From Clostridiaceae bacterium M8S5 (GTDB taxonomy: Bacteria > Bacillota > Clostridia > Tissierellales > MCWD3), in NCBI GenBank assembly GCA_029227815.1, contig CP118523.1, forward strand, positions 4,216,001 through 4,280,000: a DNA stretch of 64,000 bases, in the 5' to 3' direction. This document shows positions 7,439 through 17,523 of this stretch, one piece after another (the first letter of the stretch is position 1; every line of letters starts with the position of its first letter). The notes beneath the pieces are model-generated. The model searched no databases and was not told the DNA's origin. It saw nothing but the letters and a program-made list of their open reading frames with translations. The translations under genes were made by a program, and so were the position numbers.

Positions 7439-8731
7439 TTATATATCTAAAAAGTCATTTATAACTTGACCATCAGCCTCTTTAAGCTCATAGCCTAATA
7501 GTTTCGCAATTGTCGGACCTTCGTCTATAAGTCTCATTTTATCTATTATATTGCCCTTTTTTATTCTTTTTCCGCGTGCTATAAACACTGTCCCATACCC
7601 CTCTTTTGACGGCAAATAGCCATGAGTTGCCTTTGTAATATGAGGTACATTACCAACCTCATCTAAGCTAATCTCTTTTATGGCTGGGACATCTAGATCG
7701 TCTAAGAAGTAATAGTCTTCTGTAGCTTCTATCATAAATGTACAATTACTGTCTGCTCCTAATCTAATTGCTTCTTTACTCGTGTATATATCATCAAAGC
7801 AATTGTTATGCTTGTTAAAATCACATAAATCTTTAAATAATCTATCTTTTAATTGTTTGTTACTTTTATCCTTCATGTAGATATAAGTAGATCCGTCGCA
7901 ACTCTTGGCTATAGCATCATAGGATGTAACTTTACCTTTTTTATTAACTTTAATAAATCCTTTTTCTTTTAAGTATACATTTAGATAAACGACTTTACTC
8001 TCATCCATGCTACTGTGATCACCAAGTAAGATTAATGTGCTTTCTTCATAGATATTAAGTTCTTTAAGAGTTCTTATAATCTCACCTAATCTTCTGTCAT
8101 GTCTTTTTAGAGCATCCAAAGCCTCTATTGAATCAAATCCATTGTAGTGCCTCATTGAATCTAAGTCAGTATAATGTACTAGTGATATATCTGGTTTTAT
8201 GTTTTTGAGAGTATATAGAAAGGATTGATGTGTAAAATTGTCTAGGTATGGCTGTTTTAAGCCTTTTCTAAGATGTCCAAACATTTTGTTTAGTTTGTAT
8301 TGGTACTTTATACTTCCATTTAGCAGCGAAACAATTATTTGATTTTGGTATGGTCTATTAGCAAATATCTCTGGAACATTATACTGTATTTTAGACTTTG
8401 CTGTAACAGGCCAAAGCAGTGCTGAAACTGTTTTACCATCTTTTATAGCTAAATCATAAAAAGTCTCCCCTTTAATATACTTTCTGTGCCAGTACCAATC
8501 TGGTGATTGCCTATTTGGTTGCAGGAGTGTATTGTTTACCACTCCATGATTTTTTGGGTATTTACCTGTGACTATAGATACATGTGCTGGATATGTCAGT
8601 GTTGGATATACACTCTCTACATCTGTGCAATATGATGCATCCTTTAACACACTTTTGAAATTCTCTAGTCTTGATATGTACTTAAAATCTTTTGTTGATA
8701 ATCCATCAAATGATATTACTATTAAATGCAT
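7439..8731 (-). CDS. Alkaline phosphatase superfamily nucleotide pyrophosphatase/phosphodiesterase
   Basis: The protein belongs to the type I phosphodiesterase/ectonucleotide pyrophosphatase group. Metal ligands and nucleophile can be seen in VISFDGLST (N-terminus), HYTDLDSMRHYNG, LLGDHSSMDE and the late ATHGY. These enzymes use two zinc ions to hydrolyse phosphodiester or phosphonate esters. ATG 8731 is chosen (430 aa) because GGAGG lies five bases before it; an upstream in-frame ATG at 8752 lacks a site. No signal peptide is seen, so it is probably cytoplasmic. Confidence 0.85.
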   Translation of the reverse strand: MHLIVISFDGLSTKDFKYISRLENFKSVLKDASYCTDVESVYPTLTYPAHVSIVTGKYPKNHGVVNNTLLQPNRQSPDWYWHRKYIKGETFYDLAIKDGKTVSALLWPVTAKSKIQYNVPEIFANRPYQNQIIVSLLNGSIKYQYKLNKMFGHLRKGLKQPYLDNFTHQSFLYTLKNIKPDISLVHYTDLDSMRHYNGFDSIEALDALKRHDRRLGEIIRTLKELNIYEESTLILLGDHSSMDESKVVYLNVYLKEKGFIKVNKKGKVTSYDAIAKSCDGSTYIYMKDKSNKQLKDRLFKDLCDFNKHNNCFDDIYTSKEAIRLGADSNCTFMIEATEDYYFLDDLDVPAIKEISLDEVGNVPHITKATHGYLPSKEGYGTVFIARGKRIKKGNIIDKMRLIDEGPTIAKLLGYELKEADGQVINDFLDI

Positions 8732-8856
8732 ATTACCTCCATATATTATCAATATTTAAAAATTATGATTGGTTTAATTATATCATAAGACATCTAAAGA
8801 TAATTTAAGCTTTTGTTAATTTTTAAATCTAGTTTTATATAAATTATAATGTAATA

Positions 8857-8885
8857 TTGACATCTGAGTTTACAATTTATAAAAT
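8857..8885 (+). promoter_or_regulatory. Sigma-A-type promoter for histidine phosphatase gene
   Basis: TTGACA (8857-8862), a 17-bp spacer and TAAAAT (8880-8885) lie 42 bp before the start codon at 8927. Confidence 0.75.
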
Positions 8886-8926
8886 TAGTATAGCATTAAA
8901 ACAAAAGATTGGAGTGATTTAGCGTT

Positions 8927-9541
8927 ATGAAGCTGTACATCACAAGGCATGGACAAACTGAATGGAATTCAGAAGGTAGACTGCAAGGTCAACAAAACTC
9001 TGCTCTTACTGAACTTGGAAAAAAACAAGCAATTTGGCTTGGTAATAAATTGATAGATGAACATATAGATATTATAATCTCTAGTTCTAGTGAGAGAGCT
9101 ATCAATACTGCCAAACTCATACGAGGCGATAGAGATATTGAGATTATAACTACTGATAATTTGAAAGAACTACACATGGGGAAATGGCAAGGTATGTTAT
9201 TCAAAGATATAAAAGAGATCTATGCAGATGATTTCCAAGTATATACAAGCACTCCTCATCTTTTCAAACCTGAATATGGCGAAAGTATAAAAGATATTTA
9301 TAATAGAGCTTCCTCTGAAATAGAAGCTATTATCAAAACCCATAGTGATAAAAATGTGCTAATAGTCACTCATGGGATTACTCTAAAGGCTATAATTGCA
9401 TATTTTGAAAACAAAAAGATAGAAGATTTCTGGTCAGGACCACGTATGGAATCGACTTGTCTTAATATACTTGAAGTAGATGGAGAAAATAGAAACTTTA
9501 CTTTACAAGGGGATATATCTCATTGGGTAGAGGAGAATTAA
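8927..9541 (+). CDS. Histidine phosphatase family protein
   Basis: The 204-residue protein starts with LYITRHGQTEWN, the phosphohistidine RHG motif (residues 7-9), and has the second catalytic His in IVTHGITLKA and the family residues GRLQGQQNSALTELG. It is of the size and type of cofactor-dependent phosphoglycerate-mutase-like phosphatases (CobC, PhoE, YwfE-like), so the substrate cannot be told. It has its own promoter and a bidirectional terminator downstream. The SD GGAGTG is 11 bases from ATG. Confidence 0.9.
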   Translation: MKLYITRHGQTEWNSEGRLQGQQNSALTELGKKQAIWLGNKLIDEHIDIIISSSSERAINTAKLIRGDRDIEIITTDNLKELHMGKWQGMLFKDIKEIYADDFQVYTSTPHLFKPEYGESIKDIYNRASSEIEAIIKTHSDKNVLIVTHGITLKAIIAYFENKKIEDFWSGPRMESTCLNILEVDGENRNFTLQGDISHWVEEN

Positions 9542-9628
9542 TTTAAAAAACTTAATTTTAAAATTAATCTTCGATTTAGTTTTGTTTGCCCAAATCGGTA
9601 CAAGAAAGAGCTTTATCTAATGTATAAC

Positions 9629-9696
9629 AAAGAGGGTTCTCTTTATCTGAATGATTTTGTATGCACTGCAATTTATTCAGCATGAACCCTCTTTTT
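9629..9696. terminator. Bidirectional terminator between convergent genes
   Basis: AAAGAGGGTTC (9629-9639) and GAACCCTCTTT (9684-9694) form an 11-bp perfect stem with a long loop, followed by TTTTT on the plus strand. It separates the histidine phosphatase gene (+) from the ABC permease gene (-). Confidence 0.85.
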
Positions 9697-9729
9697 GCAT
9701 CCATATAATGGTTACAATATATTTATAGT

Positions 9730-11823
9730 TTAGTTTGTAATTACTTCTTTGAATTTTCTTAGAGAAAATCTATATAAACCATAAACATATATAGCCGCTA
9801 ATAATATCGTAATTAAGTTAATTCCTAATACTAGATAATCACTAGATATAATACTACCGTCGCCAAACGTTATGAATACAAAGAACATATAAGGCATAAT
9901 ACTTCCAAAGACCATAGGTAAAATAAAGATTTTCTTTAATTGATTTTTGATGCACTTGTTTATATAAGAAGTATTAGCACCTAATCTCTTTAGATTTTTA
10001 AATAATGCCTTGCTGTTTGTAGCGATAGTAATGCAACGTGTATAAGATATTACTCCCACAGCTACAAAACATATGATGGATATGTAGATAAAAAGCATCA
10101 AGTAAACAGCCATGTTTTTTAATAAGTCTTGTTTGTTTAATATGCTAAATTTAGGATAATATTTCCACGATAAGAACAGTTGATTATTATCACATGAGAG
10201 ATTTATAGACTCATGATTTCCATACTCCTTACCTTCTTTGAGATATCTTATTTTTCTATATTCATTGTAATAAACTCCTTTCGCTACATCTTTTGAACTA
10301 CGTGTTATGATCTCATCTCTAAATTCTTTTGCAAAGCTATAGTTATCTCCTTGTTTAGGTACGTTAAATAATACAAATGTCTCTATATTTTTTTCAGGCA
10401 AATCAGCTACTAGCAAATCGTAGTCCTTATCAGATATAACATATTTGTATGTTCCTTCTATAACAAAAGGTGAAAACTCTACATTTCCTTTATATGATAA
10501 GTCTATACTGGTATCATTTATAGGGTTGGTTGCCTTATTCAAATCATTAAATCTTCTAAATCTTGATTCGCTCATTGAGCTGATTATAATAGTATAATAT
10601 TGACCTGGCAATAGCTTTAAATCCATATTAGCAACTTTATTAAAATCAGATAATCTAAAAAATTCGTTTGTTTCATATTTTTCCTTGTAGACATAATCAT
10701 ATTTTCTAGCAGATATACTCCTTAATTCCAATCCACTTCCAATTAATGAAATTGATGATACCTCGTTATAGTCATTGATTTTAATATTGTATTTATCTGC
10801 TAATTCATCAATGTCATTTTGAGTTAGTAGATTTTCAGATAACCTATAATGAAACGAGTAATTGTAAGGAGTCTTACTCATATTATAAAAGAATCTAGTT
10901 ACCAAAGAGGGTGTATAAAAAGAAGCAAATAATCCTCCACTAATTAATAAGGATATAACACACATACTCTTTACCGTCTGCTTACCAGTAAATTTCATCA
11001 TACTTTTTGGAATAATATTAGAATAATACTTTTTTAGATTTTTTCCTTTTTGATTATATATCACACAAAATGATATTAGCATATATAGTCCTACTATGCA
11101 GAACAAGTACGTCAATGACCATATCCCTGGCATACAATAAGAATAATGCCTTATAGATATTATAGGCACGCCATATCCTAAAAACAAACCACCAATAATG
11201 AAAATACCACCTAAAACTCCATACCAAGGTTTTACTAATTTAACTGTTTCGCATTTATGTTGGCTTCTTATAGTATCTATTATATTGCTATGATTAATAA
11301 ATCTAGCTGTTTTAAAAATTAATAATATTGTACAAACAAGACAAAATATCAGCCCATATATAAATCCATCATATCCTATATGATAAGTCATCTCACGTGA
11401 ATCTATAATAAAAAACTGAAATGCCTTCCATATCAAATAAGATACAGGGATGCTTAAAACCAGTCCTACTATACTGCAACATACAGCATTGGTAAGAAGC
11501 TCGGTATAAAGTATTCTTTTTATTTTAGTTTTCTTAGCTCCTAATGAGAGTAATATACCTATATCTTTGCTTTTATACTTTAAAAATAACGAATAAGAAT
11601 ATGAAGTAAAAAACATACATCCAATAATTGCAACATAATATAACATATATGCTTGCTTGTTACTGTCTCCACTGGCTGGTAATATATTTTGAACAGTAGG
11701 ACTCAAAAACATAACCCCATAAGAAGAAACTAATAAACTAGATAAAGTTAATGAAAAAGCAAATAAAATATATTTTGAATAATTAAATTTTCGTAGTTTA
11801 GAGTTGATTTTAAATATATTCAT
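9730..11823 (-). CDS. FtsX-like ABC transporter permease (BceB type)
   Basis: This 697-residue permease has an N-terminal membrane segment (YILFAFSLTLSSLLVSSYGV), three more segments with the FtsX signature (SKDIGILLSLGAKKTKIKRIL), a large extracytoplasmic domain at about residues 305-560, and a C-terminal group of segments with a second FtsX-like element. The size and ten-segment layout match BceB-type peptide-antibiotic exporters and sensors. It directly follows its ATPase gene (1-bp gap), and the pair is divergent from a two-component system, the usual arrangement for sensing and resisting antimicrobial peptides. Confidence 0.88.
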   Translation of the reverse strand: MNIFKINSKLRKFNYSKYILFAFSLTLSSLLVSSYGVMFLSPTVQNILPASGDSNKQAYMLYYVAIIGCMFFTSYSYSLFLKYKSKDIGILLSLGAKKTKIKRILYTELLTNAVCCSIVGLVLSIPVSYLIWKAFQFFIIDSREMTYHIGYDGFIYGLIFCLVCTILLIFKTARFINHSNIIDTIRSQHKCETVKLVKPWYGVLGGIFIIGGLFLGYGVPIISIRHYSYCMPGIWSLTYLFCIVGLYMLISFCVIYNQKGKNLKKYYSNIIPKSMMKFTGKQTVKSMCVISLLISGGLFASFYTPSLVTRFFYNMSKTPYNYSFHYRLSENLLTQNDIDELADKYNIKINDYNEVSSISLIGSGLELRSISARKYDYVYKEKYETNEFFRLSDFNKVANMDLKLLPGQYYTIIISSMSESRFRRFNDLNKATNPINDTSIDLSYKGNVEFSPFVIEGTYKYVISDKDYDLLVADLPEKNIETFVLFNVPKQGDNYSFAKEFRDEIITRSSKDVAKGVYYNEYRKIRYLKEGKEYGNHESINLSCDNNQLFLSWKYYPKFSILNKQDLLKNMAVYLMLFIYISIICFVAVGVISYTRCITIATNSKALFKNLKRLGANTSYINKCIKNQLKKIFILPMVFGSIMPYMFFVFITFGDGSIISSDYLVLGINLITILLAAIYVYGLYRFSLRKFKEVITN

Positions 11824-11824
11824 T

Positions 11825-12565
11825 CTATTTACCTCCCAATTCTTTAAGTGTAGCTAACAATTTATCTAAGAATGCTGTTCTGTTGTTTGTTTTAACTAAT
11901 TCTTTATAAATCATACCGTCTTTTAGGACAATTACTCTATCACAAAAACTAGCAGCATAACTATCATGAGTTACCATAAATATTGTTGCAGATAATTCAT
12001 TTTTGGCTCTAATAAAAGAATCAATTACTGCTTTGCTTGATTTGCTATCAAGGTTTCCAGTGGGCTCATCGGCTAAAATCAAGAATGGATTATTAATAAG
12101 TGCTCTAGCAACAGCAGTTCGTTGCTTTTCTCCACCAGATATTTCAGCCGGATATTTATGTTTAATATGCGATATATCAAACAAATCACATAATTTATCT
12201 GCTAATATCTCCATTTGGTTTAAATTTTTATTACTCAAAATTTGAGGCATACATATATTGTCATACACAGTAAGTCCATCAAATAGCATAAAATCTTGAA
12301 AAACAAATCCTAAATCATTATTTCTCAATTTAGCAAGGTCATTTCCCTTGATTTTAGAAATGTTCATATTATTTAACATGATTTCACCACTATTGATGGG
12401 AATAAAGCGTGCTATACTGTTAAGTAATGTTGTTTTACCGCTTCCAGATGCCCCCATTATAGCTACGAATTCGCCTGCTTTTATATCGAAAGATAAGTTA
12501 TTAAGTACCTGATATTCATTATTCTTAGTTGTATACGATTTGCATAAATTTTTTACATTTAACAT
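11825..12565 (-). CDS. ABC transporter ATP-binding protein (BceA/LolD type)
   Basis: The 246-residue ATPase carries Walker A GASGSGKTT (residues 38-46), signature SGGEKQRTAVARAL, Walker B LILADEPTGNLDS, and switch His in MVTHD. It is of the MacB/BceA/LolD class that works with FtsX-like permeases. GAGAGGGG lies 8 bases before ATG 12565. It is the first gene of the transporter operon, reading away from the response regulator gene. Confidence 0.93.
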   Translation of the reverse strand: MLNVKNLCKSYTTKNNEYQVLNNLSFDIKAGEFVAIMGASGSGKTTLLNSIARFIPINSGEIMLNNMNISKIKGNDLAKLRNNDLGFVFQDFMLFDGLTVYDNICMPQILSNKNLNQMEILADKLCDLFDISHIKHKYPAEISGGEKQRTAVARALINNPFLILADEPTGNLDSKSSKAVIDSFIRAKNELSATIFMVTHDSYAASFCDRVIVLKDGMIYKELVKTNNRTAFLDKLLATLKELGGK

Positions 12566-12700
12566 ATATAATCCCCTCTCAAAGCTAATATTTTTTATAA
12601 TTTAGAATCTACAAGAATTATACTTAATAATGGAAATTAATTTAATAGATCTGGATGTAACAAATGGCACGTTATATGTAAAATTCGTCATAGAGTATGT

Positions 12701-12706
12701 TATAAT
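12701..12706 (+). promoter_or_regulatory. Probable -10 of two-component operon
   Basis: A consensus TATAAT lies 30 bp before the TTG start. No good -35 is visible; upstream are two imperfect CGTTATATG/CGTCATAGA elements (12671-12679, 12687-12695) that could be LytTR-type operator half-sites. A LytTR-activated promoter with a poor -35 is inferred. Confidence 0.45.
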
Positions 12707-12735
12707 GAATTTATGTTGAAAAGAGGTGGATTTAT

Positions 12736-13437
12736 TTGTTAAATATATGTATCTGTGATGATGAAAAAACACAAAGAAAGAAATTATTAAATATCATAGA
12801 AACTCAGATGCAGTTAAAGGGTTTAGATTATAATGTAATAGAATGCAACTGTGGAGAAGCCTTGATTAAAGATACATCAGATAAACATATTGATATATTT
12901 TTCTTAGATATAGAAATGAATAATATAAATGGAATTGATACTGCAAAAAAGATTAGAGAATATAATAATACTTCTGTAATCATATTTGTAACTGGCTTTA
13001 GAGATTACGTGTTTGATGGATACGATGTAAAAGCACTTAATTATGTACTCAAACCTTATACTCAGGAAAAAATAATAAATGTAATAGGGCAATCGCTAAA
13101 ACAACTTGAACATGAACAAAATAAATTTTACGTTGTTCAAACAGGTAAAGAATTGTATAAACTTAATTTTGATGATATTAAATATTTTACAAGTAATAAA
13201 AGAAAGGTAACAGTACATACGAAATTGAACTTGATAGAATTTTATGAGAAGTTAGATAATATAGAAATTGATTTACAAGATCAATTTATAAGAACTCATC
13301 AAAGATATTTGATTAATCCAAAACATATTATATCAATAGAAAATAATTTTATAAATCTAGAAAATGAAAGAATTCCGATTAGCAAAAGAAAATATCAAGA
13401 AGTAATGATCTCTTTTGCTAAACATATGTTGGAATAA
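12736..13437 (+). CDS. LytTR family response regulator (AgrA-like)
   Basis: The receiver domain (residues 1-120) has the acidic pocket ICDDE, phospho-acceptor Asp in FFLDIEMNNINGIDTA and conserved Lys in NYVLKPY. The LytTR DNA-binding domain (about 130-230) shows RTHQRYLINPKHI. The protein is predicted to activate the divergent transporter operon or itself. It starts with TTG at 12736, preceded by AGAGGTGG; no ATG is available before the first conserved residues. The histidine kinase gene follows 12 bp later. Confidence 0.92.
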   Translation: MLNICICDDEKTQRKKLLNIIETQMQLKGLDYNVIECNCGEALIKDTSDKHIDIFFLDIEMNNINGIDTAKKIREYNNTSVIIFVTGFRDYVFDGYDVKALNYVLKPYTQEKIINVIGQSLKQLEHEQNKFYVVQTGKELYKLNFDDIKYFTSNKRKVTVHTKLNLIEFYEKLDNIEIDLQDQFIRTHQRYLINPKHIISIENNFINLENERIPISKRKYQEVMISFAKHMLE

Positions 13438-13449
13438 AAAGGAGTATAT

Positions 13450-14709
13450 ATGTCACAATATCTAACTATATTGTATCACGCACTTGCGGTTGTAGGTGCA
13501 TTATTTACTACTAAATATTTTTATAAAATGGTTAAATTGTTTATCGATATAAAAGATAAGAGGATATATAAGTATATAGCTTCAATATCTATGATATTTG
13601 TCCCAATCGTCGTGATATTTGTAAGTGACTTAACAAATGTACTATTTACATTATTTTGGTTTTTAATGATTGTAATTATTTGTTATAAAGGAACAATAAT
13701 ACAAAAAATATCAACAGTAATGATCCTATACCCCATTGTAGTGAATGTGAATTTTCTAATGCGATATATCCCTGTTTCATTTAAAAACGGAGCATTGGAC
13801 AATATGTGCTGGATATATACAATAGCTATATTTTGGTATGTTCTATATAGATATACAAAAGATAAGATAGCATCTACACGTCAATATATAAATAGCAAAA
13901 CATGGTTACTATTAGATTTAATAAATATCGCTCCATTTCTGAATATAATAATAACTATAATTTGGACAAATTATGATGAACAATACAAAGCAAAAATAAT
14001 AGCTATACTATGTCTGCTGTCAAACATCGGTATATTACTATTAATAAAATTCATTGTTGATAGCGTAAAAATAAAGCTAGAAAATAAAAACTATAAAATA
14101 CAATATGATTACTATCAATTACTTGAAAATGAACAATTAAACACTAGGAAAATCTATCATGATATGAACAACAATCTACAGGTTATAGGTAATTTTATTG
14201 AAAATGGCGACAAAAAAGATGCTCTGAAATATATTATGCAAATATCTAAATCTACTGAAATTTATAGAAATAAAAAATTCTGTAATAATCATATAGTAAA
14301 TGCTGTTTTAAATAACAAGATGATGTTGATAAGTAAAAATCATATAGACTGCAAAATTAATATATCTATACAAAATTTAATAGCTCTAGATGATTTGGAT
14401 TTGTGTTCATTATTTGCAAACACTATAGATAATGCTATAGATGCTTCTTTAAAAATATCTGATTCAAAGAAAAGACAAATATGTATAAAAGTACGTACAA
14501 AAAATAATTTTTTTATTTACTCAATCAAAAATAATAAAGCAAACGATATAGTAAAGAAAGAAGGAAGGATAATTTCCAATAAACCGAATAGCAAAATGCA
14601 TGGATTTGGTATTCAGAATGTTAAGGAGATAATAAATAAATATAATGGTACTTTTGATATAAACTATACAGATAAAGAATTTGAAATTGTTACAATTATT
14701 AATGGGTAA
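13450..14709 (+). CDS. Sensor histidine kinase, GHKL domain (AgrC/ComD-like)
   Basis: About six membrane segments in residues 1-200 are followed by a coiled-coil linker and a GHKL kinase. The phospho-acceptor His lies in IYHDMNNNLQVIGNFIENGD. The N box is NTIDNAIDAS, and the G box is GFGIQNVKEI. The 419-residue size matches the peptide-sensing AgrC/ComD group of kinases, which pair with LytTR regulators. Together with the BceAB-like transporter it probably makes a peptide-detection module; no pheromone precursor gene was found nearby. Confidence 0.9.
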   Translation: MSQYLTILYHALAVVGALFTTKYFYKMVKLFIDIKDKRIYKYIASISMIFVPIVVIFVSDLTNVLFTLFWFLMIVIICYKGTIIQKISTVMILYPIVVNVNFLMRYIPVSFKNGALDNMCWIYTIAIFWYVLYRYTKDKIASTRQYINSKTWLLLDLINIAPFLNIIITIIWTNYDEQYKAKIIAILCLLSNIGILLLIKFIVDSVKIKLENKNYKIQYDYYQLLENEQLNTRKIYHDMNNNLQVIGNFIENGDKKDALKYIMQISKSTEIYRNKKFCNNHIVNAVLNNKMMLISKNHIDCKINISIQNLIALDDLDLCSLFANTIDNAIDASLKISDSKKRQICIKVRTKNNFFIYSIKNNKANDIVKKEGRIISNKPNSKMHGFGIQNVKEIINKYNGTFDINYTDKEFEIVTIING

Positions 14710-14858
14710 CGCTATAATTTATTAGTCTATCGGTGCTAACGCCAATCTCCTCATCACACACGGATGAATGCCGATTATAAAACTTGAATATTTCAAATAA
14801 ATCATATGATAGAAATAACCTAGATTCTCAGCTAGATCTATCATAATCATTGATCAAT

Positions 14859-14890
14859 AAAAAACTAATATGCCCCATGATTAGTTTTTT
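14859..14890. terminator. Bidirectional terminator
   Basis: AAAAAACTAAT and ATTAGTTTTTT form an 11-bp stem with a 10-nt loop and T-runs in both directions. It ends the two-component operon (+) and overlaps the NUDIX stop codon (-). Confidence 0.85.
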
Positions 14891-15317
14891 CAATCCTCTT
14901 ACATATCTCAAATGCGCTCTCAAATGAGAAATATCTATCTTTATCTGATAATCTTATCCACAAAAGGTCGGAATCCTTCTCTCCGTTTTCAACAGTATAC
15001 TTAGGTATATCCCCAACCCAGTCAGTTATTAAGTATATATAAAACACTATTTTTATTTCGTGGGCTTTCATTTCATCAAGATATATATATTTTTTTATCT
15101 CAACCTTATCTTCAAACTCCTCACTTACTTCTCTATACAGTGCATGAATCTTATAATCTATATTGTTAAAGTAATCTTTATCTTCTATAGACCCACTTGG
15201 AAAAAATAGCTCATGGCAACCTGTTTGAATGGGTCTTTTCTCTATCAAAACCTTATCATCCTTTATAAACGCAAATACTACCCCTTCTCTATATCCGTTT
15301 TTATAAGTATACGTCAT
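14865..15317 (-). CDS. NUDIX hydrolase
   Basis: The 150-residue protein has a NUDIX box spread over an insertion: GSIEDKDYFNN...ALYREVSEEF, with the REVSEE core intact. These enzymes cleave nucleoside diphosphates linked to another moiety. N-terminal residues (YREGVVFAFIKDDKVLIEKRP) form the first beta hairpin typical of the fold. The substrate is unknown. It lies 20 bp downstream of topB and may be co-transcribed. Confidence 0.82.
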   Translation of the reverse strand: MTYTYKNGYREGVVFAFIKDDKVLIEKRPIQTGCHELFFPSGSIEDKDYFNNIDYKIHALYREVSEEFEDKVEIKKYIYLDEMKAHEIKIVFYIYLITDWVGDIPKYTVENGEKDSDLLWIRLSDKDRYFSFESAFEICKRIEKTNHGAY

Positions 15318-15337
15318 ATAGCTATCTCCCCTTTGTC

Positions 15338-17509
15338 TTATAGTTTGTCTTTAAAAGCACTCAGAGCATCTGCTAATGCACTGTTGAAATTATCGTCTTC
15401 TTTCTTTTGTTTTTTCATATATTTCATGACATCTTTTTTGGAGCCCATATTTTTCTTTTGTTTCTTTCTATCTTTAAAAACTGACAGTCTCTCTTTATGC
15501 CCACATGAGCATACAAACACTTGGTTATCTCCTTCTCCCCATATTTCCATCTTTTTATGACACTGTGGGCACCTCGCATTTGAAACTCTTGATATCACTT
15601 TTTTATATCCACATTCTCTATCTTGGCATACTAATTTTTTCACTGCTTTATTATTAACCTCAAGTAATGCCTTCCCGCAGTTTGGGCACTTACTCCTTGT
15701 CACATTACTGTGCTTAAACTTCTCTTTGCTATTTTTTATTTCTTCTATTATCTTGTCTGTATATTTGCGCATCTCATCTAAAAAGGTATGTTTTTTTAAT
15801 TTGCCTTTTGATATATTATTGAGATTGACTTCCCATCTAGCTGTTAAAGCAGGTGATCTTAACTCCTCTGGTACTAATGACAATAGTTGCTTACCTTTTT
15901 TAGTAGCATATAGTTCTTTGCCCTTCTTTTCTATGAGTTTAGTAGAAAGTAGCTTTTCTATTATATCCGCTCTAGTTGCTACTGTGCCTATACCTCCTGC
16001 TTCCCCTATAGTCTTTATCAGTTCTTTTTTCTCGTCAGCCATGTATTTTGCAGGGTTCTCCATAGCCGATAATAAAGATGCTTCATTGAACATTGATGGT
16101 GGAGATGTCTTATCTGTTTTATACACTATGTCTGATAGATTTAGCTTATCAGATTTTTTTATTCTAGGTATATCAATATTAAAATCATCACTTTGGGTAT
16201 TGTCATCTATTTCTTTATATCCTAATTTTATTGTTTTTGAACATTTAGATGTGAACAATTCCCCATTTATATCAGCAGTTATGCTATATTCTTCAGCCTC
16301 ATATGGTGGCAATAACACTGACATAAACCTTTTTACCACTAAATCATATATTTTTCTCTCTTTGTAATCCAATAAGCTAAGCATCACTGGCTCTTCTGTA
16401 GGTATTATTGCATGATGATCTGTTACTTTTGAATCATTTACAAAGGATGGGCTAGCTTTAAATCCCTCTTTTAATATCTTCTTAGCCATTGTTTGATGAT
16501 TACTAACTGCACATGATTGTAGTCTATCTCTCAATGTAGGAAATATATCTTTTGTAATATACCTTGAATCCGTTCTAGGATATGTGAGAATTTTATGTTT
16601 TTCATAAAGAGACTGCATTATAGACAGTGTTTGTTTAGCTGAAAACCCATATATTTTATTAGCATCTCTTTGAAGCTCTGTTAAATCATATAATTTTGGT
16701 GAATATACTTTTTTAACTTTCATTTTTACGTCTATTATTTTAATGTCGCTATTTTTGCATTTATTGACTATTTCTTTTGCCCTTTCTATATCAAAAATTC
16801 TAGCGTTGTTGCTTTTTTTATCCCTATATTCAAATTTTACTCTGTTTGATGTAGCTGTTATCGTTCTATACTCTTTTGGCACGAAGCTTCTTATTTCTTC
16901 TTCTCTTTTCGCTATCATAGCTAGCGTTGGAGTTTGAACTCTTCCACATGACAACTGTGCATTGTATTTACATGTAAGTGCTCTAGTTGCATTTATCCCC
17001 ACTATCCAGTCTGCCTGAGCTCTTGTAGATGCTGCATTGTATAAACCTATATATTCCTTGCCATTTCTTAGATTTTTAAATCCTTCTTTAATAGCTTTGT
17101 CTGTTACTGATGATATCCAAAGTCTCTTAATGTCTTTTTTAACGTGTGCTTTTTCCATAATCCATCTTGCTACGAGTTCTCCCTCTCTTCCAGCATCTGT
17201 TGCAATGATTATATCCTTGATATCATCTCTATTCATAAGCCTTTTGACTTCGTTAAACTGCTTTGCACTTTTTTTTATGACAACAAGTTTTAATGTTTGA
17301 GGCATTATAGGTAAATCCTCAAGATTCCATGAAGTATATTTTTTGTTGTATATTTCAGGCTGGGCAAGTGTTACTAAGTGCCCTAGTGCCCATGTTACTA
17401 TATATTTGTTACTTTCTATATAACTGTGATGCTTATTTTTACAACCAAGTACTCTTGCTATTTCTTTTCCTACAGATGGTTTTTCTGCTAATACTAACGT
17501 TCGTGGCAT
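15338..17509 (-). CDS. topB: DNA topoisomerase III
   Basis: This 723-residue type IA topoisomerase begins with a Toprim domain (LVLAEKPSVGKEIARVLG; DAGREGE). The catalytic tyrosine is in ILTYPRTDSRYI, about residue 315. Two zinc-ribbon-like units end the protein (CPNCGKALLE...CGYKK and CPQCHKK...CSCGH). Topoisomerase III removes single-strand crossovers and decatenates DNA, often with RecQ helicases. A UvrD-like helicase gene ends 14 bp before its start, so the two are probably one operon. Confidence 0.95.
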   Translation of the reverse strand: MPRTLVLAEKPSVGKEIARVLGCKNKHHSYIESNKYIVTWALGHLVTLAQPEIYNKKYTSWNLEDLPIMPQTLKLVVIKKSAKQFNEVKRLMNRDDIKDIIIATDAGREGELVARWIMEKAHVKKDIKRLWISSVTDKAIKEGFKNLRNGKEYIGLYNAASTRAQADWIVGINATRALTCKYNAQLSCGRVQTPTLAMIAKREEEIRSFVPKEYRTITATSNRVKFEYRDKKSNNARIFDIERAKEIVNKCKNSDIKIIDVKMKVKKVYSPKLYDLTELQRDANKIYGFSAKQTLSIMQSLYEKHKILTYPRTDSRYITKDIFPTLRDRLQSCAVSNHQTMAKKILKEGFKASPSFVNDSKVTDHHAIIPTEEPVMLSLLDYKERKIYDLVVKRFMSVLLPPYEAEEYSITADINGELFTSKCSKTIKLGYKEIDDNTQSDDFNIDIPRIKKSDKLNLSDIVYKTDKTSPPSMFNEASLLSAMENPAKYMADEKKELIKTIGEAGGIGTVATRADIIEKLLSTKLIEKKGKELYATKKGKQLLSLVPEELRSPALTARWEVNLNNISKGKLKKHTFLDEMRKYTDKIIEEIKNSKEKFKHSNVTRSKCPNCGKALLEVNNKAVKKLVCQDRECGYKKVISRVSNARCPQCHKKMEIWGEGDNQVFVCSCGHKERLSVFKDRKKQKKNMGSKKDVMKYMKKQKKEDDNFNSALADALSAFKDKL

Positions 17510-17523
17510 TTATATTACTCCCT

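Noticed and set aside
14710..14858. Possible structured RNA between kinase and NUDIX genes
   Set aside because: Some short arms can pair (ATCGG/CCGAT, ATGATAGA/TCTATCAT), but no known RNA pattern or conservation can be shown from one sequence.
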